DNA from: Wenjunlia tyrosinilytica
Lineage (GTDB): Bacteria; Actinomycetota; Actinomycetes; Streptomycetales; Streptomycetaceae
Direction of reading: 5' to 3'
Assembly: GCF_014646055.1 (NCBI RefSeq)
Contig: NZ_BMMS01000013.1
Span: 78,657-142,656, forward strand
DNA: 64,000 bases
Made by a program: the position numbers and the translations under genes. This document shows, one piece after another, positions 40,035 through 48,730 of the stretch (positions within the stretch are counted from its first letter, which is position 1; each line of letters opens with the position of its first letter). The notes beneath the pieces were generated by a model, which was given only the letters and a program-made list of their open reading frames with translations, did not search any database and had not been told where the DNA came from.

Positions 40035-43000
40035 CTAGGAGATGTGAACCGTTCCCGGGGGGAACAGTTCCTGTCCGATGACCTGGACGTCCTCGGTGGT
40101 CCCCGGTAGGTAGATGTGGATGCTCTTCGGCTGTGTGGCACCTCGCAGCGGGGAAAGGTCCACTGGAACACCCGTGTCGACGTTCGCGTCCAGGCCCAGC
40201 TGCTCAAGGGCGGGAAATCGCTGGACGATCCCCGCCAGATCCGGGTACTCGGCGGAGACCTCGACGTTGAGCTTCCTGACGTTCCGCAGGGGGATTCCGC
40301 CCGGTGACCAGTCCATGTCCTCAATGCGAAGCGTGAGAATTCTCAGCATGGGCAGCATCGCCAACCTGTTCAACAGCTCCGGCGGGCACCTCATGTCCTC
40401 GACAGTCAGGTGTTCCAGGCAGACCCATTCATGGATGTCGTCGAGTACCGCCGGGTCGCGGGAGACCAGCCTCAGCTTCGAGACCGCGCGGTTCGGCCGG
40501 GGGCGAGTGGAGGGGTCGGCCAGGGTGAGCTCTTTGAGCCCGGGAATCTCGGCGATCACCGAGAGGTCGAGCGCGGGGGCCGCTGCGCGGATATCGAGTT
40601 CGTGCAGCGCCGTGTCCTTCAGCGGGGTGAGATCTTCCAATGCCTGGCATTGGTAGAGGTAGAGGTCCTCGATCTCCCGGAGCGAGCGCAGGAATCCAAT
40701 GTCGTCCAGGGCACGGTTCGCGATGATCCACAGGCTCTTGGCAGCGAGACCGGACAGTGCCTCGGACAGCGTCGCAGAAGGGAAGTCCCCGTAGAGCACG
40801 ATGCGGCCGGAGGGCTGTAGGTCCTGAAGCTCGGCCAGTTGGTCGGCGTCGGTCACGCTCAATGACACCTGCGTGAGATCCAGCCGGGTGAGGATCGCTC
40901 TGGCGAAGGCCGCTGCCGGGAACTCGCGCCAGGTCTCAACGACCACGGACGCGACTTCGGGACGGGCTCCCATGGCCAGACGCTTGATGACTTCCATCGC
41001 CTCCGCGCCTCCGACCGCGGCGGCAGCGAAAGCGACGGCCCGGGCGGATGCGGAGTCCAGACTGCCCGGCTCCGGTAGAAGTTTCAGCATCTCCTCGCCG
41101 ATCAGCGCGAACTGGGACACCTCATAGGCGCCGGGAGGCATCAGCTCGGCTATGCGGGCTTTCGTCCGTGCCCGCAGATCGGAATCCAGGAAGTCGCTGA
41201 GGGCGAGGCAGGACCCGGCCAGCAGGTGGAGGCTCCGGCGCGCGGGCCCACCCGCCCTGTCTCCCCGCTCCAGCAGGCCTCGTAGCAGGTCGGCTCCGTA
41301 CCGTCGGCTGTCGTGCGCGACAGCCATGCGGATCACCTCCGCCCACTGCTCGGACTCGGAGTGCTCGAGCATCAACGAGATGGCATCGCCACCGGCTTCG
41401 ATGAACTCCTTGGCGGCCAGGTAGTCCTGAAACGTCCTGTGGAGAAAGTCGATACTGTCCGTGGTCAGCTCGCGCAGGACGCCGCTGCGGTTGACCAGGA
41501 CCGGCAGTACCTCCTCTCCGGACGTCCGCTCGGACAGGCGGGACATGTTCGGCAGCACCGAGTCGATCTGCTCGATGACCTCGGCGTGCCTCGCCTCGGC
41601 TCGCCCCTCGCGCACCAGGCAGGCCGCGATGTGCTGGAGAAGGCGCATCTGCTCCCGGTAGTCGAGCACCACCGGCTCGGCCAGGTCGGTGCCCCGGAGC
41701 CGGTCGCGCTTGCCCAACAGCATCTTCAGGGCGTCGTCGTAGAGGGCCATGCGCCCGGTCGGCAGGTACCCCTCGTCATGGCGGTGCAGAGCGCAGATCA
41801 TGCCGCACAGCAGGGGGCTGGTGGCCAGTTGGGCGAGGTAGCCGTGGCGGTCGAGGGCCCTCATCAGCGCGTCGCGCAGTTCGCCGAGCCGTCGTAACTC
41901 CCCTGACCGGTCGCGCACACCCGCGCGCTCGCCGATGTCCTGGCCCGCCGCGTTGTGCCAGCACTCCACGAACTGGCGGACACCCTCACCGTGCATGGAC
42001 TCGAGGGTGAGCTCCAGGAAGCCCTCGCGCTCCAGCCAGCCGGACTCCACAGCGGACGGCCGGACGGTGACCAGGCAGCGCGTTTCCGGGTACCGGCCCA
42101 GGAACTCCCGGAGCCACTGGCGGCTGTCGAGGCGCTGCTGCTCGGGGACCTCGTCCATCCCGTCGATCAGCAGAAGGCCCCGGCCGACCGAGAGGACGCG
42201 GTGCGCCCAGCCGCGGGGCTGGGCGTCATGGACGAGCGCCTCGCCGGCTTCGAGGAGCCGGCTCGCGGTGGGGCGCAGCATCCCGTTCTTGTGCTGCTTG
42301 CGCAGCTTGAGGACGAACGGCACCCGCCCATGGAGGTGGGCCAGGTCGGGGCCGAGCCGCCCCTCGGCCACATGGACGGCCAGCCACTGGATCAGGGTCG
42401 ACTTCCCGCTTCCGGCGTCGCCTCGCACCAGGATCCGCTTGTGCTCGCCCACGAGCCGGTGGACCGGCTGGGAACCGGTCTCGTTCTTGCGCTCCTGGTC
42501 ACGTTCCTGTTCGCCGGCGTCGGCGTCGGCGGGATGGGTGACCGCCGTCGCCTCCAGCTCCAGGTAGACCGTCTCCAGAGGCCACCCCTCCCTGGTGCCC
42601 AGGTGCCTCGGGAGACCGAAGATCTCGACCGTGCCGTGCTGCCGGGCGAGCGCCCGCAGGTACTCGGTCTCGAAGGGGAAGTCGCCCGCGTTCTCCTCGG
42701 TGATCTCCTCGACGCGGACCGGGTTGCCGAGGTGGGTGTGCACGGTCCGCGAGAAGTCCTCGTCGTCGAAGAGCCGGTGCACGGGAAACGATTCGATGCG
42801 CCCGTGCCGCCAGCCCTCGGGATCCACGGTGACCACACCGATGAGCAGGCCGCCGGCGAACATGGCGGCTCCGGACATGCCCGCCCAGGGGGACGGCTGG
42901 TGCCTGCCCGGGACGGGCGGGGTGTCCTCGATGTCGACGCTCTGGCGGCCATGGACCGCTCCGGATCCGGGCTTGAGCGTCCCGACCAGGTGCCCGGTGT

Positions 43001-43358
43001 CCAGCCGGCCCTGCCCATAGCGCTCGACCTCGGGAAAGCCGATGGCTTCGCAGCCGTGCCAGGGGCGGGAGCTGACGACCTTCCCCCAGCGGGTGGCGGT
43101 GAACCGCGCGGCGGTGGACAGGGGCACCACATCGCGATGCGCCCGCAACAGGGCCACATCGCGGGGATCGTCGGGGCCGCGGCGCGACCAGACGACGTCG
43201 CAGGGCGCTTTCCCCGTGCCGCCGTGGGCGACCACGCGGACCTCGTCCGCCCCCTCCACCACATGGGCGGCGGTCAGCACCAACCGCGGGGTGAGGAGGT
43301 ATCCGCTGCCCTGGCCGGCTCCCAGCACGGCCACCGTCCGAGCCGTTTCGGGTCCCAT
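40035..43358 (-). CDS. Trypsin-like protease-NACHT-LRR protein (STAND NTPase), copy B
   Basis: First gene of the cassette, 1107 residues from the ATG at 43358. That start has GGGGGAG upstream and begins MGPETARTVAVLGAGQGSGY; an ATG at 43406 lacks such a site. The protease triad is H32 (LTAAH), D67 (DPRDVALL) and S162 (GMSGAAMF). The NACHT domain has GDAGSGKS (313-320) and LLLIDGMDE (to 403). A shared linker with copy A is IFGL...WPLxxxYLxLEA. A longer C-terminal leucine-rich repeat region covers about 860-1107 (SLREIEDLYLYQCQALEDL, PGLKELTLAD, RNVRKLNVEV). The paralogues have the same layout but diverged recognition ends. Confidence 0.87.
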   Translation of the reverse strand: MGPETARTVAVLGAGQGSGYLLTPRLVLTAAHVVEGADEVRVVAHGGTGKAPCDVVWSRRGPDDPRDVALLRAHRDVVPLSTAARFTATRWGKVVSSRPWHGCEAIGFPEVERYGQGRLDTGHLVGTLKPGSGAVHGRQSVDIEDTPPVPGRHQPSPWAGMSGAAMFAGGLLIGVVTVDPEGWRHGRIESFPVHRLFDDEDFSRTVHTHLGNPVRVEEITEENAGDFPFETEYLRALARQHGTVEIFGLPRHLGTREGWPLETVYLELEATAVTHPADADAGEQERDQERKNETGSQPVHRLVGEHKRILVRGDAGSGKSTLIQWLAVHVAEGRLGPDLAHLHGRVPFVLKLRKQHKNGMLRPTASRLLEAGEALVHDAQPRGWAHRVLSVGRGLLLIDGMDEVPEQQRLDSRQWLREFLGRYPETRCLVTVRPSAVESGWLEREGFLELTLESMHGEGVRQFVECWHNAAGQDIGERAGVRDRSGELRRLGELRDALMRALDRHGYLAQLATSPLLCGMICALHRHDEGYLPTGRMALYDDALKMLLGKRDRLRGTDLAEPVVLDYREQMRLLQHIAACLVREGRAEARHAEVIEQIDSVLPNMSRLSERTSGEEVLPVLVNRSGVLRELTTDSIDFLHRTFQDYLAAKEFIEAGGDAISLMLEHSESEQWAEVIRMAVAHDSRRYGADLLRGLLERGDRAGGPARRSLHLLAGSCLALSDFLDSDLRARTKARIAELMPPGAYEVSQFALIGEEMLKLLPEPGSLDSASARAVAFAAAAVGGAEAMEVIKRLAMGARPEVASVVVETWREFPAAAFARAILTRLDLTQVSLSVTDADQLAELQDLQPSGRIVLYGDFPSATLSEALSGLAAKSLWIIANRALDDIGFLRSLREIEDLYLYQCQALEDLTPLKDTALHELDIRAAAPALDLSVIAEIPGLKELTLADPSTRPRPNRAVSKLRLVSRDPAVLDDIHEWVCLEHLTVEDMRCPPELLNRLAMLPMLRILTLRIEDMDWSPGGIPLRNVRKLNVEVSAEYPDLAGIVQRFPALEQLGLDANVDTGVPVDLSPLRGATQPKSIHIYLPGTTEDVQVIGQELFPPGTVHIS

Positions 43359-43580
43359 GGTGTGCTCCCCCCGCAGTGCCGTCCCGGCCGGTGAAGCGGC
43401 CGTCATGCAGTGACGATGGTATTACGGAGCGTTGAGGCAGGTGGGTGATCCGCGATCACCGGCCGGGCCCCGGTGGGCCCGCCCGCGTGCGGTGTCGCCG
43501 AGCGACGGCCGCGCCTCGCCGGGAAGTGCTCCGGGATGGGCGATCATGGTCACCGAACACGGCGAATGTCGGGAAGGCCC

Positions 43581-44204
43581 ATGAAACTCCTACTTCTCGG
43601 CGCCACCGGCGCCACGGGGCAGCAGGTGGTCGGCCAGGCCCTGGAACGGGGCCACCATGTCACCGCGCTGGTCCGTACCCCGGAGAAGATCAGCCAGGGG
43701 AACGAACGGCTGACCGTGATGGTCGGCGATGTCGCCGACGAGCAGGAGGTCGCCGGCGCCGCCCTCGGCCATGACGCGGTGCTGAGCACCCTGGGGTCGG
43801 GGAAGAGCCTCACTTCCGACATCGTCGGCCGCGCCGTGGACGCGCTCATCCCGGCGATGCACGAAGCGGGGGTCCGCCGCCTGATCTTCCTGTCGGCGTT
43901 CGGGGTGGGCGGCACCGAGCGGCAGGCGTCGCCGGTGCAGCGGTTCTTCTACCGGACGATGCTCAGGAAGCTCTACGCCGACAAGGAGCAGGCGGACCGC
44001 AAGCTCCTGGCGAGCGACCTCGACGTGACCCTGGTGTACCCGGTCGCCCTGACGAACAGGCCCCTCACGGGCACCTACCGCGTGGGCGACCGCTTCGACT
44101 TCCAGGGCATGCCCCGCATCAGCCGCGCCGACGTGGCCCACTTCATGCTCTCCGAGCTGGAGCATCCCGCCTGGTCCGGAAGAACCGCCATCCTCACGAC
44201 CTGA
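43581..44204 (+). CDS. NAD(P)-binding SDR-family protein, NmrA-like
   Basis: A 207-residue atypical short-chain dehydrogenase. The nucleotide motif GATGATGQQVVGQAL is at about 7-21, followed by VGDVADEQEV and LIFLSAFGVGG. It lacks an evident YxxxK catalytic pair, as in NmrA-type redox sensors and ketone-isomer-like family members. GGGAAGG precedes the ATG. No functional partner is visible next to it. Confidence 0.82.
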   Translation: MKLLLLGATGATGQQVVGQALERGHHVTALVRTPEKISQGNERLTVMVGDVADEQEVAGAALGHDAVLSTLGSGKSLTSDIVGRAVDALIPAMHEAGVRRLIFLSAFGVGGTERQASPVQRFFYRTMLRKLYADKEQADRKLLASDLDVTLVYPVALTNRPLTGTYRVGDRFDFQGMPRISRADVAHFMLSELEHPAWSGRTAILTT

Positions 44205-44206
44205 CC

Positions 44207-44290
44207 CCTCCGTCGAACTCGATCCACACGACCTTTCCCAGCGGCTCCCGTCTCGCGCGGATACCGCGGGGGCGGCGGCTGACGGATTCC
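44207..44290 (-). pseudogene. Possible remnant of an anti-sigma-type ATP-binding protein
   Basis: One minus-strand frame reads ARREPLGKVVWIEFDGG just after the SDR gene. It resembles the C-terminal end of streptomycete RsbW-like HATPase proteins. Nothing upstream continues such a domain, so this would be a short decayed fragment. It could also be chance. Confidence 0.25.
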
Positions 44291-44336
44291 TGTTCTTCGG
44301 GAATGCCGGATTTGGGACCTTGGGCCCTTTGTCGGG

Positions 44337-44395
44337 CGGCAAAAGTACCGCGGGCAGAGCGGCAAAAGTACCGGGGAAAGGCGGCGGAAGTACCG
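44337..44395 (+). repeat. Three direct repeats CGGCAAAAGTACCG with helical spacing
   Basis: Copies lie at 44337-44350 and 44360-44373 (identical), with a third, CGGCGGAAGTACCG, at 44382-44395. Centre-to-centre spacing is 23 and 22 bp, about two turns of DNA, as expected for cooperative binding of a regulator. Confidence 0.7.
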
Positions 44396-44813
44396 CCCGA
44401 TCGGGACCGGAACTTATGTGCCAGTGAGCTGCGTCACTGCCTCCAGGTGAGCACTATCCGGAATAGTTGGCCGGTATTCGGTAGGTCAATTCGCCGGGGG
44501 CGGGAATTGTGGCCCTGTCGGATTCGGGACCTTCGACTGTTAGGTAAACCCGCAGGTCGGCTGGGAAGCGCCCTGGCGATCGCAGGGCGTACGGGGGGTG
44601 CGCCCCCCGATCGTGGGGGTCCGTTTCGGGACCATTGGGCCGGGGTTCCGTGGGGTTTCCGGGACGGCCCTCTTTAGTATCAGCACCTCTTTTCATGCCT
44701 CGAACCGGCGGCTACAAAGGTTGAGGCGCTCCGGAGATGCACGGCATCCGCCGAACAGCATCACTTCGGATTGCCACTTCCAATTCCCCCATCTGTTTCG
44801 AGGTAGCACCCCC

Positions 44814-45644
44814 ATGCGCAAGACCATCGACACGGCACGTACTGCTCTGGCATCCAGCAAGCGTCTGCGGATCGCGCTGGCGACCACCGGCGCTGCCGCG
44901 GTGCTGACGGCAGTGCCGTTCGCGGCCGCCGCGACTGAGGGCGATGCCCCGCAGCACAAGGCCCCCACCGCCGCCGCTCAGCCGCAGGTCAAGAAGGAGG
45001 CGGCCAAGCCGGCTGCGAAGCCCAAGGCCAAGCCCGCCGCCAAGCCGGCCGCGAAGCCCAAGGCCAAGCCCGCGAAGCCGGCCGCGAAGCCCAAGGCCAA
45101 GCCCGCCGCCAAGCCCGTCCAGCCGAAGAAGAAGGACGCCGTCAAGGACCGCGCCGTCCAGGCCTCCGTCCAAAAGCGCGCCGAGGTCGTCAACAAGGCC
45201 GCACCCAAGAAGGCCTCGCGCGCTGAGCACCGTGCGCCCATGGGCTGGGACAAGCCGGTGGACAGGTTCACCCTCAGCGCCGGGTTCAACCAGGGCGGCG
45301 CCCACTGGGCCCACAAGCACTCCGGCCAGGACTTCGCCGTGCCGATCGGCACCCCCGTCCACTCCGTCCACGAGGGCACTGTCGTCCAGGCCGGATGGGG
45401 CGGTGCCTACGGCAACAACATCGTGATCAAGCACGCCGACGGCCGCTACAGCCAGTACGGCCACCTCTCGAAGCTCCAGGTCCACGCGGGCCAGCACGTC
45501 TCGCTGGGCCAGCAGATCGGTCTGTCCGGCAACACCGGCAACTCGACCGGCCCCCACCTGCACTTCGAGATCCGCAACACCCCGGTCTACGGCTCCGCCA
45601 TCGAGCCGCTGTCCTTCCTGCGTGACCATGGTGTGAACGTCTGA
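44814..45644 (+). CDS. Secreted M23 (LytM-type) peptidase
   Basis: A 276-residue exported cell-wall hydrolase. The N-terminus has basic residues and a hydrophobic stretch (IALATTGAAAVLTAVPFAAAA) ending near residue 45. A Lys-Pro-Ala linker of repeated KPAAKPKAKP units covers about 60-115. The LytM domain has zinc ligands in HSGQDFAVP and HLHFE, with the intervening YSQYGHLSKL. Lysostaphin-like enzymes cut peptide cross-bridges. The ATG follows CGAGGTAG. The Lys-rich linker could bind anionic wall polymers. Confidence 0.9.
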   Translation: MRKTIDTARTALASSKRLRIALATTGAAAVLTAVPFAAAATEGDAPQHKAPTAAAQPQVKKEAAKPAAKPKAKPAAKPAAKPKAKPAKPAAKPKAKPAAKPVQPKKKDAVKDRAVQASVQKRAEVVNKAAPKKASRAEHRAPMGWDKPVDRFTLSAGFNQGGAHWAHKHSGQDFAVPIGTPVHSVHEGTVVQAGWGGAYGNNIVIKHADGRYSQYGHLSKLQVHAGQHVSLGQQIGLSGNTGNSTGPHLHFEIRNTPVYGSAIEPLSFLRDHGVNV

Positions 45645-45665
45645 CCGTCCCGTCGTCGTTCGGCC

Positions 45666-45671
45666 TACGCT
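45666..45671 (+). promoter_or_regulatory. Possible -10 box of the SpoIIE-type gene
   Basis: TACGCT lies 22 bp after the M23 stop codon and would start transcription near 45678, about 100 nt before the chosen ATG. Confidence 0.4.
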
Positions 45672-45779
45672 GTCCGGCACATGGGGACTGCGTAGGCAGC
45701 CGGGACGGGGGAACATGAGGTGAGCGGGAGACGGCGCGGACGCTCGGCCACCCATGGCAGCCCGGAAGGAGTGCCGGGG

Positions 45780-47966
45780 ATGAATGTGACCGATCCACGG
45801 GGAGCCGGGCTCGGCCACGAGTCCGGCGACGGTCATGCCCGCGCTCTCGACCTGGGCCCCACCTCGTCCGCCGTCTCCTCCGCTCCCGGCGGCCTGCTCG
45901 ACGCCCTCGGTGTCGCGGCCGCCGTGGTGGACTCCAGGGGCCGTATCACCTTCTGGAGCCCATCGGCCGAACGGCTGTTCGGCTACACCGCGGAGGATGC
46001 GCTGGGCCAGTCCAGCGCCGCCCTGCTGGTCGACCCCGAGCATCTGCCGGTGGTCAACGAGCTCTTCGGCCGGGTCATCGAAGGCGACACCTGGGCCGGG
46101 GGATTCCCCGTCCGCTGCAAAGACGGAACGGTTCGCCAGATCGAGTTCCGCAATATGCGGCTCCTCGACCGCGACCACCGCGCCTACGCCCTCGGCATAG
46201 CAACCGACCAGGCGAGCCTGCGCACGCTGGAGACCGACCTCGCGCTGTCCATGCGGCTGATCAACCAGTCCCCGATCGGGCTCGCCGTCGTCGACACCGA
46301 TCTGCGGTACGTCCTGGTCAACCCCGCCCTCGAGCGCATCAACGGACTGCCCGCCGCCGAGCACCTCGGCCGGGGCGTGGGCGAGGCCGTGCCGTTCCTG
46401 GACGTCGAGGCCATCGAGGCGGCGACCCGCCATGTCCTGGAGACCGGGCAGCCCCTCCTCGACCAGTACGCCGTCGGGCGCACGCCCGCCGATCCGCAGA
46501 TCGAGCACGCCTGGTCGGTCTCCTACTTCCGCCTGGAGGACACCTCCGGCCGGGTGCTGGGCGTCGCCACCTCCGTCATCGATGTCACCGAGCGGCACAA
46601 GGCGACCGCCGAGATGACCAGGGCCCGCCAGCGCCTGGCCCTCATCGCCGACGCCGGTGTCCGCATCGGGACCACGCTGGACCTCGCCAAGACCGCCGAG
46701 GAACTGGCCGACGTGGCCGTGCCCGACGTGGCCGACCTGGCCGCCGTCGACATCCTCGACGCCGTCCTGCGCGACCCGGGCCGCAACTCCGTCGAGCCCG
46801 TCGGCGCCCCCACCGTCTTCCGCGCCCTCGCGGTGAAGTCGGCCTACCCCACCGAGGCCACCAGCGCCGCGGACCCCACGGGCCACGTCGCCCGCTACGA
46901 CCCCGACCGGATCATCACCCAGTGCGTGAACTCGGGCCGCCCCATCCTCGTCGCCCACGTCGACGACCAGTCGCTGCGCAGCATCGCCCGCGACGCGCAC
47001 TCGGCGTCGGTACTGGCCCGCGCCGGGGCGCACTCGTATCTGGCGGTCCCCCTGATAGCGCGGGGCAATGTCATCGGAGCCCTCAGCCTGCTCAGGGCCC
47101 GCAACCCCCTGCCGTTCGACCAGGACGACGTCCTGCTGGCCAGCGAGCTCGCCGCGCGGGCGGCCATCAGCATCGACAACGCGCGCTGGTACCGCAACGA
47201 GCGCCGCACCACCCTCGCCCTCCAGCGCAGCCTCCTGCCGCAGCAGCCCCCGCGCCAGCGCGGCCTGGAGATCGCCTACCGGTACCAGCCGGCGGGGGCG
47301 ACCAGCGAGGTGGGCGGCGACTGGTTCGACGTGATCCCCCTGCCCGACGACAAGACCGCCCTCGTCGTCGGCGATGTGATGGGCAGCGGGATCAACGCGG
47401 CGGCCACCATGGGCCAGCTCCGCACCGCCACCCGGACGCTGACCCGGGTGGATCTCGAGCCGGACGCCGTGCTGCGCCACCTCGACGACATCGCCGCCGG
47501 GCTCGACCAGGCCTTCGCGACCTGCCTCTACGCCTGCTACGACCCGAGCACCGGCCAGTGCCGGATCTCGACCGCGGGCCATCTGCCGCCCGCCGTGGTG
47601 CACCCGGACGGGACGGCGGAGTTCATCGATGTGCCCACGGGGGCGCCGCTGGGGGTCGGGGGAGTGCCCTTCGGCACGGCGGAGGTGGATCTCGTCCCCG
47701 GTGACCTGCTGGTCTTCTACACCGACGGGCTGGTCGAGACCCGCCACGACCCCATCGACGAGCGCCTGGACGACCTTCTGCGGATCCTGTCCGAGCCGGG
47801 ACGGAGCCTGGAGGAGACCTGCGATGTGCTCCTGCGGTCGCTGAGGCACCCCGACGGGCACGACGACGTCGCACTCCTGGTCGCCCGGACCTGCCCGGAC
47901 GCGCAGGGCGAGGAGGCCGGTGCGGACGAGCCGGGCGAGCGGGACGAAGGCGGCGAGGCCGCCTAG
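45780..47966 (+). CDS. PAS-PAS-GAF-SpoIIE protein phosphatase (PP2C type)
   Basis: A 728-residue soluble signalling protein. A PAS domain at about 35-150 (VVDSRGRITFWSPSAERLFGYT) and a second at about 160-275 (VVDTDLRYVLVNPALERING) precede a GAF domain at about 290-470 and a C-terminal SpoIIE/RsbU phosphatase. The phosphatase metal-binding acids are in EVGGDWFDVIPL, VVGDVMGSGINAA and YTDGLVETR. Such proteins usually dephosphorylate anti-anti-sigma factors; no partner is adjacent. GGAAGGAG 8 nt before ATG 45780 favours this start over GTG 45720. Confidence 0.9.
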   Translation: MNVTDPRGAGLGHESGDGHARALDLGPTSSAVSSAPGGLLDALGVAAAVVDSRGRITFWSPSAERLFGYTAEDALGQSSAALLVDPEHLPVVNELFGRVIEGDTWAGGFPVRCKDGTVRQIEFRNMRLLDRDHRAYALGIATDQASLRTLETDLALSMRLINQSPIGLAVVDTDLRYVLVNPALERINGLPAAEHLGRGVGEAVPFLDVEAIEAATRHVLETGQPLLDQYAVGRTPADPQIEHAWSVSYFRLEDTSGRVLGVATSVIDVTERHKATAEMTRARQRLALIADAGVRIGTTLDLAKTAEELADVAVPDVADLAAVDILDAVLRDPGRNSVEPVGAPTVFRALAVKSAYPTEATSAADPTGHVARYDPDRIITQCVNSGRPILVAHVDDQSLRSIARDAHSASVLARAGAHSYLAVPLIARGNVIGALSLLRARNPLPFDQDDVLLASELAARAAISIDNARWYRNERRTTLALQRSLLPQQPPRQRGLEIAYRYQPAGATSEVGGDWFDVIPLPDDKTALVVGDVMGSGINAAATMGQLRTATRTLTRVDLEPDAVLRHLDDIAAGLDQAFATCLYACYDPSTGQCRISTAGHLPPAVVHPDGTAEFIDVPTGAPLGVGGVPFGTAEVDLVPGDLLVFYTDGLVETRHDPIDERLDDLLRILSEPGRSLEETCDVLLRSLRHPDGHDDVALLVARTCPDAQGEEAGADEPGERDEGGEAA

Positions 47967-47983
47967 GTTCGCCCACGGCCGAC

Positions 47984-48571
47984 TCAGGCCTCGGGAGCGC
48001 CCGACACCGTCGCCTCGATCAGCTGGAAGGCGACCTCGCGGGCCGCCATGCGCTTGTCCTCGACCGGGGCGTCGCTGCTCTGGAGGATGAACGGCAGGCC
48101 GTGCATGGCGAACATCGCCAGATGGCAGCGGATCCGGTCCGACAGCGGAGCCCCTTCCTCGACGAGCACGTCGATCAGGCGCAGCAGCCGCTCCTTGACC
48201 GTGTTGCCGATGTCGAGGTCGCGGACGGTGGCCTGGTTCTCGTGGAGGAAGCGGAACAGCGGCCCCGCGTCCTGCATCACCTCGCCGTAGCGGCGCACCA
48301 CCTCGCGCTTGGTCTCCGGGGTGCGCGGCTGGCCCTCGGCCCACTCGATGAGCGCCTCGACCGGCGCTCCGAGGTCGTCGAAGATGCTGACCAGGATGTC
48401 TTCCTTGGTCTTGAAGTGGTAATAGAGCGCCGCCTTGGTCACATCCAGGCGGTCGGCGATCTCGCGCAGCGAGGTCTTCTCGTATCCCTGCTCGGCGAAG
48501 AGCTCGACCGCCACGTCCTGGATGCGCTGGCGGGTGTCCCCCCGGCGCGCGCGGCCTTGAGTCGTCTCCAT
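47984..48571 (-). CDS. TetR-family repressor of the adjacent MFS exporter
   Basis: A 195-residue regulator. The helix-turn-helix is TRQRIQDVAVELFAEQGYEKTSLREIADRLDVTKAALYYHFKTKEDIL read in two blocks. The C-terminal ligand domain is variable. It is divergent from the MFS gene, and the gap holds a large inverted repeat over the MFS promoter, the classic arrangement for self- and pump repression. The ligand is unknown. GTG 48577 is an alternative start. Confidence 0.9.
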   Translation of the reverse strand: METTQGRARRGDTRQRIQDVAVELFAEQGYEKTSLREIADRLDVTKAALYYHFKTKEDILVSIFDDLGAPVEALIEWAEGQPRTPETKREVVRRYGEVMQDAGPLFRFLHENQATVRDLDIGNTVKERLLRLIDVLVEEGAPLSDRIRCHLAMFAMHGLPFILQSSDAPVEDKRMAAREVAFQLIEATVSGAPEA

Positions 48572-48600
48572 GGTCACCGTGGTCCCCTGCCTCCGAGCGG

Positions 48601-48673
48601 AACTTACTTGACGCCCGGCTAGTTGGCGCCCTACTGTTCCATCGTATTCCACTAGCCGGTCGACAAGTAAGTT
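48601..48673. promoter_or_regulatory. Long inverted repeat: putative TetR operators
   Basis: AACTTACTTG (48601-48610) with CCGGCTAGT (48615-48623) is mirrored by ACTAGCCGG (48651-48659) and CAAGTAAGTT (48664-48673). The two half-sites thus occur once in each orientation. The left one overlaps the exporter -35 box. Confidence 0.7.
48608..48637 (+). promoter_or_regulatory. Promoter of the MFS exporter gene
   Basis: TTGACG (48608-48613) and TACTGT (48632-48637) are separated by 18 bp. The -35 lies inside the left operator arm. Confidence 0.6.
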
Positions 48674-48730
48674 GCTCGCTCCGGCTGGAAGAAGACTAGA
48701 GCCGACGAACGAGTCGAACGGGGAGCCCAC

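Larger units (their letters stand above)
44205..44813 (+). promoter_or_regulatory. 609-bp structured region before the M23 peptidase gene
   Basis: No intact gene is seen. From left to right it holds the possible HATPase remnant, three spaced direct repeats (44337-44395), an inverted repeat CAATTC/GAATTG around 44486-44508, a CGCCCTG/CAGGGCG hairpin near 44568-44588, a GGGGGG-TGCG-CCCCCC hairpin at 44593-44608, a GGTCC/GGACC hairpin, and TAGTAT at 44675-44680 as a good -10 box. Transcription from TAGTAT would give a leader of about 125 nt. A promoter further left would include the hairpins in the mRNA. Confidence 0.5.

Noticed and set aside
44453..44696. Reading frame on the minus strand in the M23 leader (MKRGADTKEGR...)
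   Set aside because: Composition is non-coding, it spans the hairpins, and it has no ribosome-binding site.
44440..44813. Definite ydaO c-di-AMP riboswitch
   Set aside because: The conserved core could not be matched in full by eye; kept only as a hypothesis.
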